From positions 2,902 through 23,703 of the forward strand of contig WIDE01000035.1 in assembly GCA_015039315.1 (NCBI GenBank): a stretch of DNA of 20,802 nucleotides. The letters run 5' to 3'. Shown one piece after another: positions 20,632 through 20,802 of the stretch. The notes beneath the pieces are model-generated. The model was not told the origin of the DNA. It did no database searches and saw only the letters and a program-made list of their open reading frames with translations. Every line of letters begins with the position of its first letter. Position 1 is the stretch's first letter. Source of the DNA: Clavulina sp. PMI_390. Lineage: Eukaryota > Basidiomycota > Agaricomycetes > Cantharellales > Hydnaceae. Position numbers and translations under genes: made by a program.

Positions 20632-20664
20632 TTTTCAGCTACCAAATATACATGATATATTTTA

Positions 20665-20802
20665 CTACAATTTGTAGTTTTTAATCCTCAAAATCTGGTT
20701 TTTCCTATGACCGTGGACCTCTTCCACACCACGAGTCAACATTTGCACTATTGAAGGATGCTGGGCGTGCTTCTCTATGTGCTTACTCTTTTATGAGGAG
20801 CA
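20665..20802 (-). CDS. Possible 3'-terminal exon of an unknown gene (partial)
   Basis: On the minus strand an open frame reads HPSIVQMLTRGVEEVHGHR and then KNQILRIKNYKL before a TAG at 20667-20665. Its composition is protein-like. Toward the window edge the frame meets a stop (near 20793), just upstream of a plausible 3' splice site CACATAG (ending near 20777), so the visible part would be the last exon of a gene lying mostly outside. I do not recognise the family. If real, it would be tail-to-tail with RAT1 with 33 bp between stops, like the other convergent pairs here. It could instead be chance open frame in the RAT1 3' UTR. Confidence 0.35.

Noticed and set aside
1..20802. Mobile elements, CRISPR arrays, biosynthetic cluster or novel defence system
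   Set aside because: No terminal repeats, transposase-like frames, spaced direct repeats or unfamiliar multi-gene module were seen; all long genes are conserved eukaryotic housekeeping genes.

Overview
The window looks like a gene-dense, repeat-poor stretch of nuclear chromosome from a filamentous basidiomycete, probably an Agaricomycete. This is inferred from intron-rich genes (up to 22 exons), introns mostly 48-78 bp with GT...CTRAY...AG signals, intergenic gaps of 33-563 bp, and protein sequences closest in style to basidiomycete housekeeping proteins. I rebuilt nine complete protein-coding genes by hand. Every reconstructed CDS sums to a multiple of three and ends in a stop codon. A tenth gene may begin at the right edge.

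Layout, left to right: mannose-6-phosphate isomerase (144-1706, +); Nup133-type nucleoporin (6422-1758, -); Hem25/SLC25A38-type mitochondrial glycine carrier (6541-7771, +); nucleolin/Gar2/Nsr1-type nucleolar RNA-binding protein (9741-7868, -); mitochondrial NAD-isocitrate dehydrogenase subunit 1 (11516-9874, -); glutamine synthetase (13130-11775, -); HAD-type pyrimidine 5'-nucleotidase, Sdt1-like (13694-14695, +); eIF2B delta subunit (16362-14740, -); Rat1/Xrn2 nuclear 5'-3' exoribonuclease (16481-20631, +); and a possible 3'-terminal exon of an unknown minus-strand gene (20802-20665).

The genes do not form a pathway cluster. Themes recur: ribosome and RNA metabolism (nucleolin-like protein, Rat1, eIF2B), and carbon/nitrogen metabolism (IDH makes 2-oxoglutarate, glutamine synthetase makes glutamine, Hem25 feeds glycine to haem synthesis, PMI feeds mannose to wall glycans). 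Two divergent pairs are each separated by exactly 118 bp between start codons. Four tail-to-tail pairs leave 33-96 bp between stops, so overlapping antisense 3' ends are likely.

No transposon, CRISPR array, tRNA, rRNA or novel defence or biosynthetic system is visible. The most interesting structure is an exact 102-bp tandem duplication in the nucleoporin gene. It copied a branch point, a 3' splice site and the following exon, next to a GC-AG donor, so splicing to the second acceptor would remove the duplication exactly. Also notable are a 6-nt microexon inside an RRM, a 14-nt microexon in the isomerase, a 14-bp palindrome of two GATAAG sites upstream of glutamine synthetase, and an ATG-only first coding exon in RAT1. 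All splice sites were inferred from reading frame and family knowledge, without RNA or database support.
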